DNA from: Acanthochlamys bracteata
Lineage: Eukaryota; Streptophyta; Magnoliopsida; Pandanales; Velloziaceae
Assembly (NCBI GenBank): GCA_019914995.1
Contig: CM034134.1
Span: 5,774,463-5,838,462 of the forward strand
DNA: 64,000 nt
Direction of reading: 5' to 3'
Shown here: positions 47,911 to 64,000 of the stretch, one piece after another
How positions within the stretch are numbered: position 1 is the stretch's first letter
Layout: every line of letters starts with the position of its first letter
Made by a program: the position numbers and the translations under genes
The notes under the pieces: generated by a model
Database searches by the model: none
The model's input: the letters and a program-made list of their open reading frames with translations, nothing else
Told to the model about the DNA's origin: nothing

Positions 47911-48752
47911 TGTTGAAACTCTAAAGTTGATTTGATGAAAACAAGTAATAAGAACTATAATTTATGATTTAGGTGAACTAATATTTTGAATCAACTTATG
48001 TAGATCTTCACAAAGTAGATTCATCAAACACATACAGACAAATAATTAGCTACATGTAGGATAACTCTTTGTTGACCATAAGACCAAAAATTGATAGTGT
48101 CAAAATAGAGTATTGAGACTGCGAATAGAGAAACATAGAGAAATTGATAACCGACTACTTTACTGCTATAAATGTGCTGACAAAAACCAGAGAGATTGCA
48201 ACCATTTTCCACTTTTCATAAATGATTTCAATGATGGTGTGCATTCTATTTGAACCTCAACTTTCCTTCATTGTTAGAGTAACATGCACACAATAATATT
48301 GATCTACTATTTCATCAAATCATGATCAACACAAGTTTAGAAAAGTATGGAAGAACAGACGAAAATTCAAAAAAAGTGAGATGCAGAAATCCAAACAATG
48401 CTGGAGCCAATCTTCAGATGCAATTTGATCAAGAATTTCTCATTCGTCTGATGCCAAATTTTGAAGACTAATTGAGGAAATACCAACTACAAATGCACAT
48501 CTAGAACCATGGAGAATCACAACATGAGGAGATCAAGAAAAAGATTTAAAAGTGCTATCAGAACTACAGTGCTGACAAATCTAGATTTGAACTCAGAAAT
48601 TAAATTTTAGTTTTCATGAAGAAGAGTTCACTGATCAAGCAATAAGGAGTTATTATTCACGTATTATTCACTATCCTACTGCAATATACATCACATGCAA
48701 AATCAAATTGAGCTACAATATCAAAAAGGCGAGATCACTACAGAAGATGACA
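47911..48752 (+). mobile_element. Solo-LTR-like copia copy
   Basis: Starts TGTTGAAACTCTAAAG and ends GAAGATGACA, about 842 bp. It shares blocks with the minus-strand LTR at 24882-25698 (TTGATTTGATGAAAACAAG, TTTATGA.TTAGGTGAACTAAT, GATGCAATTTGATCAAGA.TTTCTCATTC). There is no primer site or coding sequence beside it. It lies about 0.75 kb downstream of the SEC23 stop. Confidence 0.6.
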
Positions 48753-49496
48753 AAGAAGAATTTTCACATACATGGAACATTTATCACTACAGGACAAACA
48801 CATTGAGGTGAAAACAGCACTTTAATTTTCGGGCAAGGGAACGCCACAAAATTGGTTACGCTTGAAGGTTAATACATATCAAGATTGTTTACCTTTGATA
48901 TATCAAGAAGTAAATTACAAGACGGTTCTGTGTGAGCATTTCAAGCTGTGTGGATCTTCAATTCATAGAGCTTACGACATGCCAGGATATTTCACAAGTT
49001 CCACGATCGTAGAATAAATTTCTCAAGAACAAAAAGACCAAATACCAAAAACTATCTTCGACCTTGTACCAATGGTATTTTCCCATCAAAATCAGAATAT
49101 ACCATGAGTTTTAACTGCCACAAAATAGGTCTCGGAAAAAGACAGACACTTTTTAAAAAAGAGGGCATGCTGCGGCATGCAATTGCACTTAAATAAATAT
49201 TTGCCTTACTCGGACGATAGTTTACACAATAACTCCAATAAATATTAGAAAAAGGTGGACACAACAACTAAACAAACAATTGAAGTATCCCAAAAAGGCT
49301 CTTGACATGCTCCATTTGAGCACTTATAAGCGCACATACAAAGGATGTCGGATGAGAAGCCATCAAAGACGATGTACAGGTAGTGTGACATTATAAATCT
49401 TTGTCAATGCTGAAGAGAACTTTTTTTGGCAATGAAATGTACACAATCACGAATGTGATTGGAAAATTGGTGTATGACAGTATCAAGGAAGCGTAA
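48753..49496 (-). other. SEC23 3' flank, probably including the 3' UTR
   Basis: Sequence downstream of the SEC23 stop on its coding strand. It should contain the 3' UTR; I cannot place the poly(A) site. No other gene is seen. Confidence 0.45.
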
Positions 49497-63669
<14,173 letters not shown>

Positions 63670-64000
63670 CTAAATTATGTCAAATGAATGCAAAATACTT
63701 TTAGAAGTTTCAGGAAAAAAATCTGATATTGTCAAAAGGATTAATTCCAATGCAAGAGAAGGCAAACTTAAGGATGGCATGCAATAAGGAATAAGTGAAT
63801 ATGTTTGCTTCTTTGTTATAATAAAGACATATGTTAGTCTTCAAGGTTGCAAAGAAGAAGCTGAACAGAAAGTGACTTCCAAAATTGATATTTCCTGTAT
63901 ATTACAAATACGTAAAGGCAACTAAACTCGAAATTCAACAGGAAAATACTTTCTTATCTAACAACCATCAAAAGCTTTGTAGATAAGCTCGACCGTTACA
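63670..64000 (-). other. SEC23: SEC23 intron, partial
   Basis: Acceptor side of the intron before exon a. No exon of the expected preceding SEC23 sequence is seen up to the window edge. Confidence 0.7.

Overview
The window is AT-rich nuclear DNA from a flowering plant, most likely a eudicot. The evidence is the mix of plant-type CACTA (En/Spm) transposons, Ty1/copia and Ty3/gypsy LTR retrotransposons and an RTE-type LINE, plus one intron-rich host gene of the plant SEC23 type. Most of the 64 kb is decayed repeat. I support only one host gene, the 3' part of a SEC23 (COPII coat) gene on the minus strand. It has eleven exons between 49497 and 63669, and its 5' exons lie beyond the right edge.

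Layout. 1-7356: one CACTA element carrying a broken TNP2 (TNPD-type) N-terminus and a broken TNPA (Transposase_24) gene, with a right terminus at about 5468, followed by the left half of a second, related element. 7357-8117: an LTR-like stretch with a relative at 42.5 kb. 8118-11452: a minus-strand Ty1/copia element (5' LTR, gag, protease, integrase, start of RT) full of stops and frameshifts and lacking its 3' end. 11930-12960: LTR, primer-binding site and gag start of a plus-strand retrotransposon, cut by a minus-strand Athila-like Ty3/gypsy element (3' LTR 12965-14454, pol and gag remnants to 19930).

19931-31600: the most unusual part, a head-to-tail array of a unit of about 1.63 kb. There are seven consecutive periods plus a short eighth piece. 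The units fall into two sequence subtypes. One unit is a subtype hybrid with an internal deletion, and another carries a copia-type LTR with a neighbouring deletion. I do not recognise the unit as a known gene or element.

31600-34380: unassigned sequence, including a field of dispersed GTCGCACA-like words and a direct repeat of about 165 bp. 34380-42490: a second CACTA pair of another subfamily (an internally deleted element with TNPA, then an element with a long TNP2 pseudogene). 42493-44500: LTR, primer-binding site and broken gag of another copia-type element. 45331-47035: nested non-autonomous DNA elements and a GTT-rich minisatellite. 47911-48752: a solo-LTR-like copy.

49497-63669: SEC23. 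All eleven exons join in one open frame of 519 codons plus stop, and they cover part of the trunk, the beta-sandwich, the helical domain and the gelsolin-like domain. One intron begins with GC instead of GT. Two introns hold members of one Tourist-like MITE family, and the longest intron also holds an antisense, internally deleted RTE LINE.
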